64,000 nucleotides of DNA from an uncultured Tenacibaculum sp. (GCA_947496185.1 CANMCD010000002.1:124001-188000); one strand, 5' to 3'; shown: positions 55,152-64,000, numbered from the stretch's first letter. Notes: generated by a model from the letters alone, not told the origin. Numbers and translations are program-made.

Positions 55152-56447
55152 TTATTCTTCTATAATTGTTCCGAATTTTTTCCAGCCTTCTGCATTTTCA
55201 TACGCTTTTTTCGTACCACGTGGCACAAATAATTTCACCCGACTATAATCAGGTGCTGGGTATAGTATTGTAACCATGCGAAAATCAACTGCTGTATTAA
55301 ATGCTTTGCCTACTGATGGAGGCGTTTTCCACTTTACATGTAACTCTTCTATGTGGCTGGATGCTTCCAAAACATGATTAAAAAGCCCTTCCCCTAGCGA
55401 AGTAATATCTTCATGAAGATGATATCGTTTAGTCAAGGCTCCTAAAAAACATAATCGACCTAACTTAGTGATTGTTTTTGGTACATAAAATTCTTCTAAA
55501 TGAATTTCTGCCAAAGCTTGTTCGTCTAAACTAGTAATTTTAGAAGACCATTGTATTTTTTTTAAATTAGGAGTCTGCTTTATAAACTGTTTCCCAACCC
55601 TAAAAACACTTTCTGGCATAATGAGCTCTTCAATTCCACTATTTTCAAAAGCAAAATCTTTTATTTCAGTAATTTTATCATGCAACACTACCTTTTTCAG
55701 GTTTTTACAGCCCTTAAAAATTCCCTTTTCAACCAACGTAACCTCATCAAGAAAACTAAAACTTCTTAATTTGGCATTAAAAAAACAACCGCTGCCAATT
55801 TTAGTTACCCCTGATGGTAAATTAATCGTTTCATACGGATACCAACTGAAACACCCCTCTTTTAATTCTTTTACCATTGGAGGTATGGCATAGTTTTTCT
55901 TAGCCATTGGAAGATTATGATAGAAAGAAACAGGGTTTGTATTTGCTTCCTTTAAATCATCCACAACCGACAAAGCATAGCTTCCAAGAATTTCTACTTC
56001 CTCTGGAATAACTACTTCTTTGATGGCATTACATTTATGTAAAACACCATCTCCTGTATCCATCATGGCACGAGGATACACGAAACGTTCTAACTGCTTA
56101 TTTCCTTGAAAGAATTGATCAGGAAACCTACCTTCAAATATATCCGCCTCTCTAAAGTCTAACTCTTTCAGATTACCATGAAGGCTAGTGGTATATTTTC
56201 TAATTAGATAGAGGTCATTATGGCTGATATACCCCTTTAAAACGAGTTTTTCAACAGACTTCCATGCGATATTTTTAGCAAGTTCTTTAAACTCTCCTAC
56301 CCTTTCACCTGTATAAACAATCGTTTTGTTTTTTTGATCGATTGGGGAAAAATAGGAGGTGTTTTCTTCAAACACCTCACCACAAGAAAAAAATAGTAAT
56401 AAGACAACGACTAAAGTTACGTCTTTAATATATTTCGAATATTTCAT
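55152..56447 (-). CDS. BspA-type leucine-rich repeat lipoprotein
   Basis: This 431-residue lipoprotein (lipobox FFSC, Cys22) contains LRR_5/BspA repeats: CNAIKEVVIPEEVEILGSYALS, TINLPSGVTKIGSGCFFNA, KKVVLHDKITEIKDFAFEN and EELIMPESVFRVGKQF. BspA-like proteins of Bacteroidota are surface adhesins that bind host or matrix proteins. The C-terminal FVPRGTKKAYENAEGWKKFGTIIEE is the usual end of such repeat proteins. It is encoded 13 bp after the 379-residue lipoprotein gene. Confidence 0.87.
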   Translation of the reverse strand: MKYSKYIKDVTLVVVLLLFFSCGEVFEENTSYFSPIDQKNKTIVYTGERVGEFKELAKNIAWKSVEKLVLKGYISHNDLYLIRKYTTSLHGNLKELDFREADIFEGRFPDQFFQGNKQLERFVYPRAMMDTGDGVLHKCNAIKEVVIPEEVEILGSYALSVVDDLKEANTNPVSFYHNLPMAKKNYAIPPMVKELKEGCFSWYPYETINLPSGVTKIGSGCFFNAKLRSFSFLDEVTLVEKGIFKGCKNLKKVVLHDKITEIKDFAFENSGIEELIMPESVFRVGKQFIKQTPNLKKIQWSSKITSLDEQALAEIHLEEFYVPKTITKLGRLCFLGALTKRYHLHEDITSLGEGLFNHVLEASSHIEELHVKWKTPPSVGKAFNTAVDFRMVTILYPAPDYSRVKLFVPRGTKKAYENAEGWKKFGTIIEE

Positions 56448-56460
56448 CTATTATTATAAC

Positions 56461-57600
56461 TTATAAACTCTCTATTACACAATGAAAGTCTAGTAAAAAG
56501 TCTAATTTTATTTCTATCTTAAAATTAGAAACGCTATTACCTCTCGATGTAATAATTGTCTGCGAACCTCTAGAATCTTGATTTGCTAACACCCCTACTC
56601 CCGGTATATTACTTAAGCCTCTTCCATTTCTTCTTGCTCTTGCCCTTGCACTAGTACCTGCACTTATTGTACCATTACTATATGTGAAGTTAACATCATA
56701 TAAATTTAAAGCCATTGGCATATTATTAGCCCAAAAATGACCTGTTGTTGTAGTTGGGTTACTTGTAACAAGATAATCACTATCTCTATTACCACTTACG
56801 GTTCCATTGGGTCTACAAAATTGTATTTGAGTTTTTCCATTACTTAATGGAGTAAATTTTACGTAGTGATTCCCCGCTGGAGATAAAAATATTTGAGCTA
56901 AAAAGGCAGCCCCACTTTTTGGTTGTAATCGAACCTTTACAGGTTTTACTCCTGAAAACGCCGAATGATTATTTCTTATAATATTTCTTTTGTTTATCCT
57001 ATTTTGAGTTTCACTTTTAGGATCATAAGACCTCTTCTTATACCTAGTAACCAATAAATTACTAGCACCTATATTCATTTCTAAGAACGTAGTCACAACT
57101 TCTGTTTTCGTATTTAAAGTAACTTTTAATGCATAATCCTTATGATTTTGAACGGCATCGCTTATCGTTACATTTTTTAGATCTTCTTTCTTTATAAGTA
57201 AAGAAAAAACACCGTCTTTTTTATCCAAAGAAAAAACATTACTCTGAATTTTTATGTAACTATCTAAGAAAACAAAATTTTCTCCTTCAAACTTAAAGTA
57301 TCTACTTATATCACTTTCTCTTTCATTAAATTTAAGCTTTTGAAAATCTTCGGTAGTTAGTTCATCTATAGTTTTTTGTACTGGATCTGCTAATTCATAT
57401 TTATTATTACCTATACCCTTACCAATTATTGTTTTTAGTTCCGCTAAATTCTCAGCAGCAATTTCTTCTGCTGTTTTTTCAACAGGTTTTGAAACTTCTT
57501 CTTCCTTAAGGGTATTCTCTTCGTTTTGAGAACATGATGTATTTAATAATACCAATGCACTGGCTATCATTAGATAGCTAACTAATTTTTTAATTGTCAT
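56461..57600 (-). CDS. Lipoprotein of unknown function in the TonB operon
   Basis: This is 379 residues with a lipoprotein signal (ALVLLNTSC, Cys23) and an acidic linker rich in Glu (EENTLKEEEVSKPVEKTAEE). The body is beta-rich, with a basic stretch (KKRSYDPKSETQNRINKRN) in the middle and a carbohydrate-binding-like C-terminal half (HYVKFTPLSNGKTQIQFCRP, TTTTGHFWANNMPMALNLYD). I do not recognise a family. A surface or periplasmic ligand-binding role is a guess from its neighbours. Confidence 0.65.
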   Translation of the reverse strand: MTIKKLVSYLMIASALVLLNTSCSQNEENTLKEEEVSKPVEKTAEEIAAENLAELKTIIGKGIGNNKYELADPVQKTIDELTTEDFQKLKFNERESDISRYFKFEGENFVFLDSYIKIQSNVFSLDKKDGVFSLLIKKEDLKNVTISDAVQNHKDYALKVTLNTKTEVVTTFLEMNIGASNLLVTRYKKRSYDPKSETQNRINKRNIIRNNHSAFSGVKPVKVRLQPKSGAAFLAQIFLSPAGNHYVKFTPLSNGKTQIQFCRPNGTVSGNRDSDYLVTSNPTTTTGHFWANNMPMALNLYDVNFTYSNGTISAGTSARARARRNGRGLSNIPGVGVLANQDSRGSQTIITSRGNSVSNFKIEIKLDFLLDFHCVIESL

Positions 57601-57682
57601 ACTTTTTAAGTTTTGGAAAATTTTAGTTTTCTTTTTTTTATTATTGTTTTTGAACGAAACATACTATTTCGTCTTATTACTA

Positions 57683-58282
57683 TTATTTTATTTTTTTATT
57701 GGTTCTAATACTCACAACTACAGGCAACCCCACATTAGGTTCTAAATTCAAATCAAAATTCATTGACGCTCCTTTTCCATCAAGATCTTTCATCATTTTG
57801 TAATCACCAGAAATGGAAGATGCACCATTAGAATGCAACCCGTTAACGAGAGCATCTTCAGGAACTTCAATACCCTCGGGTACATCATTAGGATCAATCA
57901 CGGTTTCTCCCTCGGGTAAATCGGCATCAAAATCTCCTCCCATATTTTCTATTCGTAAGGCTCCATTAGGACCTGGTTTTACACGCATCAACATATTTAT
58001 TGACATCTCAAAGGGCATAGGCTTTTTCTGAAAGCCAGAAAATTTTAAACGCAAAACACCGTTACCTTCATCTGATATTTCAGCATTGTGCTCTCCAGTA
58101 GTCACCGCTGCAATTCCCATCATTTTTGGTGTTATTTGCACTTTATAGGTACCTACTAGCTTGTGTTTTCGTATCAAGGCTGCTCCGTCTAAGTCTTCCA
58201 ATGTATCACTACATCCAACTAGTATTACAGAAAATACTAGTACCAAAAACAAGGTGTAATTATTATACTTTTTAGGTTTCAT
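57683..58282 (-). CDS. Calycin-like lipoprotein B of the TonB operon
   Basis: This is a 199-residue lipoprotein (lipobox LVGC, Cys24). LVGTYKVQI, the strand-rich AEISDEGNGVLRLKFSGF segment and a closing strand (SMNFDLNLE) resemble the calycin-like lipoproteins of Bacteroidota. It lines up with the next gene upstream along most of its length, so the two are paralogues. Function is unknown; a small-ligand-binding beta-barrel is plausible. Confidence 0.65.
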   Translation of the reverse strand: MKPKKYNNYTLFLVLVFSVILVGCSDTLEDLDGAALIRKHKLVGTYKVQITPKMMGIAAVTTGEHNAEISDEGNGVLRLKFSGFQKKPMPFEMSINMLMRVKPGPNGALRIENMGGDFDADLPEGETVIDPNDVPEGIEVPEDALVNGLHSNGASSISGDYKMMKDLDGKGASMNFDLNLEPNVGLPVVVSIRTNKKIK

Positions 58283-58315
58283 TTTTATACTTATTAATTA
58301 TCTATTTTGATCTTA

Positions 58316-58888
58316 TCAATCTAACTTTTGAGCCCTTACAAGAGCCTTTACAGGTATGGGTAGCATAAGGTCTATTAGCATCCCCATTTTTTTGTCTTTG
58401 GTGATATAAGCCCTTTCAAATGCAGCATCGTCACTTTCTGGCAATGGAGTTCCGATAGGCATCTCTTTATTAGGTTTCGTTCGAACCTTACCATCAGCCC
58501 CCCTAATAAATATGGTATCGTTTCGCTTTTCCAAAAGCCCTTTGATCGTTAAACTCATCCTCAACGGCATGATGTTCGTACTAAAATTCTGATAACTTAT
58601 TTCTACTGCTCCACTTTCAAGAGGTTTTATTGTTATCTCTGTAGTTCCTCTAGTAAGGTATAATACTGGTTTTGTTCTGGTTTCTTCATCATAAACGACC
58701 AACCCAATACTACTATGATACACCCCTCCTATCTCATTCGCTATTTCTTGTGTTCCATAATCTGTTTCCAAATAATCCTTTTGATCGGGTAACAATGCTA
58801 GATTATCCCTATCAACTGAAAAATGATCTTCTGTACTACAGCCAATCACCAATAGTAATATTAAAAATGCGGCAATAAATGGTTTCAT
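58316..58888 (-). CDS. Calycin-like lipoprotein A of the TonB operon
   Basis: This 190-residue lipoprotein (lipobox VIGC, Cys17) has the same plan as the neighbouring gene: EIGGVYHSSIG, then EITIKPLESGAVEISYQNF, MPLRMSLTIKGLL and a Pro/Asp-rich middle (KEMPIGTPLPESDDAAF), ending with a strand before the C-terminus. Sequence identity is low but order and spacing agree. It starts six bases after the methyltransferase gene. Function is unknown. Confidence 0.65.
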   Translation of the reverse strand: MKPFIAAFLILLLVIGCSTEDHFSVDRDNLALLPDQKDYLETDYGTQEIANEIGGVYHSSIGLVVYDEETRTKPVLYLTRGTTEITIKPLESGAVEISYQNFSTNIMPLRMSLTIKGLLEKRNDTIFIRGADGKVRTKPNKEMPIGTPLPESDDAAFERAYITKDKKMGMLIDLMLPIPVKALVRAQKLD

Positions 58889-58894
58889 CAGATA

Positions 58895-59674
58895 CTATAA
58901 CTTTTGAGCAACGATTGCTATGGAATCAATATGTTTTTCATGTTTTTTAAATGTTCTTCGCATGCTAAAAATGCTTTTTCGCAATTCGCTATATCTAATA
59001 ATATTTGATAGTATTTTTAGCGTTCCGAAAAACCCTTCATCTTGAAGTACTCTTTTGGGTTCTAACAAATGCATCGGATTACGCATTACTTTTACAACTT
59101 TAAAATTTTCGCTTTCAAGCAAGTCTACCCATTCAGAAGTTGTCAAGGGTCTGGCTGGTACCCTTATATTAGCACTGATTTCTTTATATACATTCTTTTT
59201 AATTTTATCACTAATATTATTTGGCTGTAAACCCATCTCATGAATTCCATAATACCCTCCTTTTTTTAGGATGCGATTGGCTTCTCGGATTATTTCTTTT
59301 TTATGCATTTTTGATTGCATCGTTAACATTGCTTCTCCATACACCTTCGTTACTGAGTCATCTGGTAACGTAGTATTTGCGGCATCTGAAACAATCATTC
59401 GCATGTTTTGATACTTCACATTTTTAGCTGCCAGTTCTGATGCTTCTTTATTGTTATCTATTCCTGTATAAGAACGTGGCTTTTTAGCACAAGTCAATGC
59501 AGCCGTAAACCCTAACCCCGGAGCAAATTCAACTACATCGTCTTCCCTGTGGATCTTCATATTATTGATAAGCCTATTGGTTAGCTCTCTCCCTCCCGGT
59601 CTTAATACCTTTTTTCCTGCTTTTGCCAATATCCAATGTCCTTGTTTTTCATTTAGTTTTAACTCTACCTTCAT
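58895..59674 (-). CDS. Class I SAM-dependent methyltransferase of the TonB operon
   Basis: This 259-residue enzyme has a Rossmann methyltransferase core: motif I VVEFAPGLGFTAAL (residues about 47-60), the acidic ribose-binding YTGIDNN, then DAANTTLPDDSVTKVYGEAML and the helix EANRILKKGGYYGIHEM. It resembles ubiquinone/menaquinone-biosynthesis-type small-molecule methyltransferases but the substrate is unknown. It has no signal peptide, so it is cytoplasmic, which is odd beside envelope proteins. The TonB receptor gene ends 14 bp upstream, so cotranscription is nearly certain. Confidence 0.85.
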   Translation of the reverse strand: MKVELKLNEKQGHWILAKAGKKVLRPGGRELTNRLINNMKIHREDDVVEFAPGLGFTAALTCAKKPRSYTGIDNNKEASELAAKNVKYQNMRMIVSDAANTTLPDDSVTKVYGEAMLTMQSKMHKKEIIREANRILKKGGYYGIHEMGLQPNNISDKIKKNVYKEISANIRVPARPLTTSEWVDLLESENFKVVKVMRNPMHLLEPKRVLQDEGFFGTLKILSNIIRYSELRKSIFSMRRTFKKHEKHIDSIAIVAQKL

Positions 59675-59688
59675 GTTTGTTCTTATTA

Positions 59689-62169
59689 TTAGATTAGATT
59701 ATAGGTGACCCCTACATAGAATGCTCTTGTTTGCCCTGGCATGAAAAAAGTAATATTCTCTGCCGTAAACTTGGGAAATGGTATTGGAGGAGGATGTATT
59801 TGATCGTTTATTATGTAACTAGAAGCATAATAATTATTAAAAACGTTTTTCCCTTCTATATAAAAAGACCAGTTTTGTTTTCGCTGCACCCCTACTCTAA
59901 AACCGTAAATACTAAAGCTAGGTTGGTATAATGTATTGGTATGATCTACGGGAGTTTCTTTGGGTTGACTTTCTACATTAACCGACAAGAACAATTTATT
60001 ATCATATCGATACTCTATACTACCACTGAGATAATGTGGAGGCACTCCCGCTAATTTGTTGTTTTTATAAGCCCCTGATGAAAAATAAAAATCACTATAA
60101 GTATACATTGTTCGAAGTGAAATTTGATCTTTCTGTTCTGCACTAAATATACCTTTAAAAGGTACGGCCATTACACCTAATTCTATTCCTTTATGAATTG
60201 TTTGCGGATAATTTTTTGTCTTCTTAACTCCTAATACAAAATCTTTTACTTCTAACAATTCATTTTTAAGCCACGATTGATAAAGTGAAATATTCCAAGC
60301 AATTCGACTCCCCTCATAACGTGTTCCTATTTCTGTCGTAATCGCTGTTTGTTTCTCCAATGCAACCGAAAATAATTTTTTAGGGCTGGTATTAATATTA
60401 TTAGTTACCGCTGTTCCTACCAGTTCATCAAATGTTGGAGGCTCATAGCTGGTACTTATATTTCCAAAAAACTGAACATCTCTTTTTGTTCCTGCATTGT
60501 AGACAAACCCCATTCTAGGGTTAAACATCCTATAAATTTGATTTGATGAACTATTATCAGAATGGAAGTAACGGTATTTATGTGAAGAATGACTATACCA
60601 TGGGCGAAGTGCTGGATTGGGAAACACATCTTCAGAATTACGCTCATTATATACCATTTGTATATTCGTAATTAGCTGTAAACGATCACTCAATCGAAAC
60701 TGATCTTCTACATGAATCGTTATATTAGACGCTTTTAATTTATCCTTACTAAACATGAATGAATCAAGTCCTTTTTTATTGATATGACCTCTCCTGTCAA
60801 TAAAACCATAGGAAGCTATGAGCCCTGCTGAAACTTTATGGTTTCCTAATGCTAACTCATAAGTTAACGTACTTCCAATATCATGCCCATAAGATCGTTG
60901 CGTTGATAATACAATTGGAAAGACAAAACGATCCTGAATATATTGATAATACCCAGTCAATGACAACATACCGCTACCCAGTTGAAAAATAGTTTTATTT
61001 GCGACTCTCATTACCGTTGCTTCACGACTCGGCTTATCACGATCAATATTCGCCCCCATTACAATGGGTAGGCGTACTCCTTTGTTAATTTGAGTAGGAT
61101 CTTCTTTTATCATATCTAATGTAAGCGGTCCAGGAATGTCAAAATTTATGTATGAATAATTAAAAAAAGTTCTGTTCTCAATTCGATCTGAAAAGCGACA
61201 TCCAAAATTGGAGGCTATACTTAATTTTTTATTTTGATTGTGTTGTCTAAACCCATGCTGTTGACTTCCCGATATTGATAAAAAAGCATCCTTAGCATCC
61301 CATTGCTCACCCAGTAAAGCAGTAACCGATCCATAATCATATGAACCTCCTTCTGTTTTAATACTTACTCCTTTAGAATGCCTACCTGTTCTTGAATTAA
61401 AGTTAATTGCCCCTCCTAAAGTAGCTGAGCCATAACGCATCGCATTCGCTCCTTTAAACACTTCTACTGATTCCGAAATAGACGGATCTATTGCTCCTGT
61501 AATAAACGACCCGTCTGCAAAATTGATTGGGATACCGTCTTGCAAAAAATAAAGTCCGCGTCGCTGAGGATTACTTTGAATACCCGAACCTCTTATGTTA
61601 ATTCTAGGTTGGTCATTTGCTCCAAAAAACTCTTGTATGATAACCCCAGACTCTAACTTTAATGCATCTTTTATGGTTTCTAATCGCTGTTCATTAGGAT
61701 TCATAATTGCAACTGAAGTACCTCCCGCTATACGTAGGTGTTTCTTTTTAATCGCTTTTATGGAAGGTGCTGTAGATAGTTTTTGTTTACCTAATACCAT
61801 CACCTCATCCAATGCAGTCCTTTTACTTTTTAGTATTATTTCTAATGAAAGACGACTATTATCTTTAGCTCGAACCTTAATCTTACGTTCAAAATTCTTA
61901 TACGCTATATGACTAAACACCATCACAAACTCTTCTTTTTTTGAATAAAGTACAAAAGCCCCTTCTGTATCTGTTGCCGTAGCAATTATTTTTTCTCCTT
62001 TTACAAAAACTAAAGCATTAGCAATCGGAATTCCTTCTTGATTTTTCACATACCCTTTAACTGCTACCTCTTTTTGTGAGCCAGTTTCGGTTGTTTCTTG
62101 TGAAAAAAGATTCACATAACTTAGCAATACAACCAAATAAAACAAAGTGCTGTTTTTTAAAAAAAGCAT
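59689..62169 (-). CDS. TonB-dependent receptor, FecA-like, with CarboxypepD_reg domain
   Basis: This 826-residue outer-membrane receptor has a signal peptide (LFYLVVLLSYVNLFSQ), a carboxypeptidase-regulatory-like N-terminal domain (VKGYVKNQEGIPIANALVFVKG), a plug (RINIRGSGIQSNPQRRGLYFLQDGIPIN, ESVEVFKGANAMRYGSATLGGAIN) and a 22-strand barrel ending RAFYVGVTYNLI. It looks like iron-siderophore or ferric dicitrate receptors rather than the glycan-uptake SusC type, since no SusD is present. It is the first gene of the operon and a promoter lies upstream. Confidence 0.92.
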   Translation of the reverse strand: MLFLKNSTLFYLVVLLSYVNLFSQETTETGSQKEVAVKGYVKNQEGIPIANALVFVKGEKIIATATDTEGAFVLYSKKEEFVMVFSHIAYKNFERKIKVRAKDNSRLSLEIILKSKRTALDEVMVLGKQKLSTAPSIKAIKKKHLRIAGGTSVAIMNPNEQRLETIKDALKLESGVIIQEFFGANDQPRINIRGSGIQSNPQRRGLYFLQDGIPINFADGSFITGAIDPSISESVEVFKGANAMRYGSATLGGAINFNSRTGRHSKGVSIKTEGGSYDYGSVTALLGEQWDAKDAFLSISGSQQHGFRQHNQNKKLSIASNFGCRFSDRIENRTFFNYSYINFDIPGPLTLDMIKEDPTQINKGVRLPIVMGANIDRDKPSREATVMRVANKTIFQLGSGMLSLTGYYQYIQDRFVFPIVLSTQRSYGHDIGSTLTYELALGNHKVSAGLIASYGFIDRRGHINKKGLDSFMFSKDKLKASNITIHVEDQFRLSDRLQLITNIQMVYNERNSEDVFPNPALRPWYSHSSHKYRYFHSDNSSSNQIYRMFNPRMGFVYNAGTKRDVQFFGNISTSYEPPTFDELVGTAVTNNINTSPKKLFSVALEKQTAITTEIGTRYEGSRIAWNISLYQSWLKNELLEVKDFVLGVKKTKNYPQTIHKGIELGVMAVPFKGIFSAEQKDQISLRTMYTYSDFYFSSGAYKNNKLAGVPPHYLSGSIEYRYDNKLFLSVNVESQPKETPVDHTNTLYQPSFSIYGFRVGVQRKQNWSFYIEGKNVFNNYYASSYIINDQIHPPPIPFPKFTAENITFFMPGQTRAFYVGVTYNLI

Positions 62170-62246
62170 TATTATTACAGTTAAATATGAGTTATTTATG
62201 ATTTATAATTATTTTTATTTAATCTAAATAATTATGTTTGTGGTGG

Positions 62247-62275
62247 CAAAAATAATAATATAGGCAAGCTAACAA
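62247..62275 (-). promoter_or_regulatory. Promoter candidate of the TonB operon
   Basis: Read on the minus strand, TTG (62275-62273), 18 bases and TATTTTTG (62254-62247) fit the Bacteroidota promoter pattern, placing the start of transcription about 70 bases before the TonB receptor ATG. It lies in the 149-bp gap shared with the divergent AraC-family gene. Confidence 0.5.
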
Positions 62276-62318
62276 CTGCCGAAATTGGAAGTTTAAATAA
62301 CGAAAATGGGTTTAATTT

Positions 62319-63326
62319 ATGAACACTATTCAACTTATTGAAAATTTATCAGCAAATTCTCAAAAGAAAATTATTGACATTTCTGAAACCTATAACCCTT
62401 CATCCAAACTTTATAGTCAAGAAGTTAGTGAAACATCTATAGAGAAATTTCATCAAAGAAAATTATATACTGATGGATTAATTATCATCGATAATCTAAC
62501 GGCTCTCAAAGAAAAAGTAACATACAACTTTACATTTAATGATAGCATCCTTGTGATGAAATTTCATAACCAAGGGAAGAATACAGTATTAACCCAAAAA
62601 AAGAAAAAAGAAAACTATAAAGAAATTCTTGAAAAAACCCATAATATACATGTGATTTCTCCTAAAGAATTAAACATAACATTTGATGCAACCAACGAAG
62701 TAGACTCTTTTTTTATCATACTGTCGAAGGCATTTTATTTAAAACTCATTCCCAACCAAAATGAGATTAACAGCCACCTGATTCAATGCTTAGAAAACAA
62801 TACTAGTACTTATTTTTCAGAAAAAGCATTACCCCTAAATCAGGATATGAAAAGAATCATAGACAATATAAGAAGTTGTACAAGAACCGGGTCATTACAA
62901 AGGTTGTGCCTTGAAATAAAAATAACCGAATTACTATTACTACAATTTGAACAATACGAATTACTAAAAACAAGACAGAAAACAACAAATACAATTGCTC
63001 CTTTTGATCAGAAAAAAATAGAGGAAGCTAAATTATATTTGGAAAAAAACTTTCATACACCAATCACAATAAAGAAACTATCACTTATAGTGGGAATAAA
63101 TGAGTCAAAATTAAAAGCTTATTTTAAGAAATCATATAACCAAACAATTCATTCATTTGTGATTAAATTGAGAATGGAAAAAGCTTATCAACTAATCACA
63201 GAGCAAAACCTTTTAATGAAAGAAGTTTCTTTAAAGATTGGATATCAAAACCCTTCTCATTTTTCAGCAGCTTTTAAAGAATTCTATGGTTTTGCTCCTA
63301 GCGTTGCTACATCTATACAATTATAA
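62319..63326 (+). CDS. AraC-family transcriptional regulator, probable regulator of the TonB operon
   Basis: This is 335 residues. The C-terminal third holds two helix-turn-helix motifs (ITIKKLSLIVGINESKLKAYFKK and LMKEVSLKIGYQNPSHFSAAFKEFYGFAPS), the AraC/XylS signature; the N-terminal domain would sense an effector. The arrangement with a divergent TonB receptor recalls PchR-type siderophore regulators. It points away from the receptor gene, with which it shares a 149-bp promoter region. About 250 bp of AT-rich DNA without visible features follows it. Confidence 0.9.
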   Translation: MNTIQLIENLSANSQKKIIDISETYNPSSKLYSQEVSETSIEKFHQRKLYTDGLIIIDNLTALKEKVTYNFTFNDSILVMKFHNQGKNTVLTQKKKKENYKEILEKTHNIHVISPKELNITFDATNEVDSFFIILSKAFYLKLIPNQNEINSHLIQCLENNTSTYFSEKALPLNQDMKRIIDNIRSCTRTGSLQRLCLEIKITELLLLQFEQYELLKTRQKTTNTIAPFDQKKIEEAKLYLEKNFHTPITIKKLSLIVGINESKLKAYFKKSYNQTIHSFVIKLRMEKAYQLITEQNLLMKEVSLKIGYQNPSHFSAAFKEFYGFAPSVATSIQL

Positions 63327-63580
63327 AAACAAGTAAAACATAAAATTACAACTCAACGACTAAAAAGCACCTTCTATAGTAGTACCTTGGGTTTTATGTT
63401 TATTCGTCTTGTTTTAAAGTCTAATGAACGAAATCTAACCTAAAAAAATGTGATTAACTATTAAATTTATCATGTATAATTAATAAAACTCGTTTGATCA
63501 TGGTAATTTTTAATATTAAACCCACTATTACTTTTTATATTTTACAAAAAATGACACCACCTTAGCTTATTTGTTCGTAG

Positions 63581-64000
63581 CTAGATATTAAAAGGCCTGG
63601 TATTCTTGTAGTTTCGTTTTACAAACTCCAAAGCACACTCAAGGATTGCTCCCATATTTATGCTCTTTTTAAACGCTATGTCCTTTGTGAAATGATAAAC
63701 CTGTTTCTTTAAAAGTCCAATGTTTTTTTGGGTAGAAATCGTATCGTTTTTCATACAAGAAACCAATTGATTAATTCGTTTCTCTGAACTTAAAATCCGT
63801 TTTGCAACAATTGATCGCTCCTCAATTTTATATTGATCTATAGACTCTTTTTGCAATTTGTCACCCACCAGCAGTACCATCGGTAAGTTTTCTTTAAAAA
63901 ACTGAGGATAATAAACTTTGAACTTACCTTCAAAACATTGTTGGTCAAAATCAATGGCTCTAATATTGTATACGACATGATCAAAATCATGTGTAGGAAC
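63581..64000 (-). CDS. Protein of unknown function (5' end outside the window)
   Basis: The frame is open from the window edge to the stop at 63581, giving at least 139 residues. The part before the internal Met at 63880 reads VPTHDFDHVVYNIRAIDF and KFKVYYPQFFKENL, clearly coding. The remainder is helical and charged (ERSIVAKRILSSEKRINQL) and ends NYKNTRPFNI. The pattern feels familiar from flavobacterial proteins of unknown role, but I cannot name it. Confidence 0.55.
   Translation of the reverse strand, partial: VPTHDFDHVVYNIRAIDFDQQCFEGKFKVYYPQFFKENLPMVLLVGDKLQKESIDQYKIEERSIVAKRILSSEKRINQLVSCMKNDTISTQKNIGLLKKQVYHFTKDIAFKKSINMGAILECALEFVKRNYKNTRPFNI

Noticed and set aside
54852-55165. Rightward open frames opposite the small outer-membrane barrel gene
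   Set aside because: Their sequence is a mirror of the signal peptide and barrel gene, without family resemblance.
1-64000. CRISPR arrays, insertion sequences, rRNA or tRNA genes
   Set aside because: No regularly spaced repeats, transposase-like proteins or structured RNA genes were seen in any intergenic stretch.

Overview
The window is AT-rich chromosomal DNA from a member of the Bacteroidota, most likely a marine flavobacterium (family Flavobacteriaceae). Supporting signs are many SPII lipoproteins, a C-terminal type IX secretion (T9SS) sorting domain, BspA-type and SusC/FecA-type surface proteins, a membrane pyrophosphatase, candidate promoters of the TTTG / TAnnTTTG type, and Flavobacteria-like GlnRS and GlyRS. 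I see no rRNA, tRNA, CRISPR array, insertion sequence or prophage.

Layout. 1-3.6 kb: the 3' end of an extracellular contractile injection system (eCIS) locus, with a tape-measure-type protein (5' end outside the window), an AAA+ ATPase and a PAAR-like DUF4280 spike-tip protein. 3.9-14.4 kb: a flavin monooxygenase behind a perfect 16-bp palindrome, a TPR-like protein, glnS, a large Ig-like lipoprotein, comF, a tandem pair of membrane-anchored coiled-coil paralogues (the second frameshifted) and the glycyl-tRNA synthetase gene. 14.4-24.8 kb: an ABC ATPase, an arylsulfotransferase/YHYH/T9SS gene split by a frameshift, an MBL hydrolase, an S8 and an M1 peptidase, and a TlpA-type thioredoxin lipoprotein. 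24.9-29.1 kb: a compact leftward operon for reactive sulfur (ArsR-rhodanese fusion, rhodanese-MBL fusion, MFS transporter, cysteine desulfurase) with an inverted-repeat operator next to the first start codon. 29.2-33.5 kb: a fabV pseudogene, comM, an ABM monooxygenase and an LRR gene with an in-frame stop. 33.6-39.5 kb: ferritin, an S24-type repressor overlapping a secreted protein gene, ribF behind a 574-bp non-coding stretch, a small peptidoglycan-hydrolase-like protein, and a second TlpA paralogue. 39.7-54.4 kb: hppA, M13 and S9 peptidase lipoproteins, mfd, an EamA transporter, a beta-barrel protein, a berberine-bridge-type oxidase flanked by two related hairpins, and a cupin. 54.5-63.3 kb: a tight seven-gene leftward operon (FecA-like TonB receptor, methyltransferase, two related lipoproteins, a third lipoprotein, a BspA-type LRR lipoprotein and a small beta-barrel) with a divergent AraC-family regulator. 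The window ends inside a leftward gene of unknown function.

The most interesting functional units are the TonB/methyltransferase/lipoprotein/BspA operon, which looks like an uncharacterised surface uptake or adhesion system, and the ArsR-rhodanese operon, probably a persulfide-sensing and detoxifying module. Four genes carry simple lesions: three single-base indels in A runs and two in-frame TGA codons. They are either recent pseudogenes or sequencing errors. Assignments rest on reading motifs by eye; no database search was run.
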